This document shows positions 23,574 to 23,763 of a DNA stretch of 23,763 bases, in pieces; within the stretch, counting starts at the first letter, position 1; each line of letters starts with the position of its first letter. Under the pieces are notes generated by a model. That model saw only the letters and a program-made list of their open reading frames with translations, had not been told where the DNA came from and searched no databases. The position numbers were made by a program, and so were the translations under genes. This DNA is from an uncultured Prevotella sp. (GTDB lineage: Bacteria; Bacteroidota; Bacteroidia; Bacteroidales; Bacteroidaceae). The DNA is taken from contig CAKPTK010000021.1 of assembly GCA_934190685.1 (NCBI GenBank), positions 1-23,763 of the forward strand. Direction: 5' to 3'.

Positions 23574-23763
23574 GATCATTGTACAACCCGGAAAACACTG
23601 ACGAAGAGAATCGGTTTTTAGTCTGTTAACATTTCCCGCTTACAATTTTTTTGCCCACTCCGCTTTTTGGCAGCTACGCGCCATATCCGTGCAAAAACGA
23701 GACAAACCCGTGCAACTTTCGGGCAAAAACTGTTCACTATAAAAAGGCGCAACGGACAAGTTT
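23574..23763. other. Non-coding right edge with short repeats
   Basis: No gene is seen to the window edge. CCGTGCA occurs at 23687 and 23708, 21 bp apart, and GGGCAAAAAC at 23721-23730 resembles GTGCAAAAAC at 23689. The stretch may be the upstream region of a gene outside the window. Confidence 0.4.

Overview
The window looks like a chromosomal segment of a Bacteroidales bacterium, most likely Prevotella or a close relative. The evidence is a SusC/SusD pair, Bacteroidetes-type promoters (TTTG, 19-20 bp, TAnnTTTG), a PorE-like OmpA lipoprotein, an ExbB-ExbD-ExbD operon, and A-rich rather than Shine-Dalgarno start regions. No rRNA, tRNA, insertion sequence, integrase, CRISPR array or phage gene is seen. 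It reads as core chromosome with a few lineage-specific surface genes.

Layout. Positions 1-234 are essentially non-coding and hold a 22-bp tandem array of small hairpins. An AraC-type regulator (minus) and a large RluA-type pseudouridine synthase (plus) diverge from about 1110-1270. An orphan SusC/SusD outer-membrane uptake pair follows (3286-7965) and ends at a long perfect inverted repeat. That repeat also terminates the minus-strand unit: a lipoprotein, an ECF sigma factor starting with TTG, a membrane-anchored protein with a C-terminal beta-barrel, and then trmB. From 11363 the plus strand carries a LUD-domain protein and a probable five-gene run: topB, a porE-like gene, an rsmF-like gene, thyA and folA. 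This run ends at a bidirectional terminator. An Lrp/AsnC regulator faces it. Next comes a tightly overlapping minus-strand operon: exbB, an unknown four-helix membrane protein, and two exbD genes. A 560-bp gap with divergent promoters separates this from a cyclophilin-type prolyl isomerase, which has a helical insertion and its own terminator.

How the genes fit together. The ExbB/ExbD/ExbD complex is the kind of proton-driven motor that energises TonB-dependent transporters such as the SusC protein here; no tonB is in the window. The PorE-like lipoprotein points to a type IX secretion system elsewhere in the genome. thyA and folA are a functional pair in dTMP and folate metabolism. The most unusual unit is the lipoprotein/sigma/TM-linker-barrel operon. 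Its last product could span the envelope from cytoplasm to outer membrane in one chain, and may be a sigma-factor regulator that reads outer-membrane status. That function is inferred, not demonstrated.
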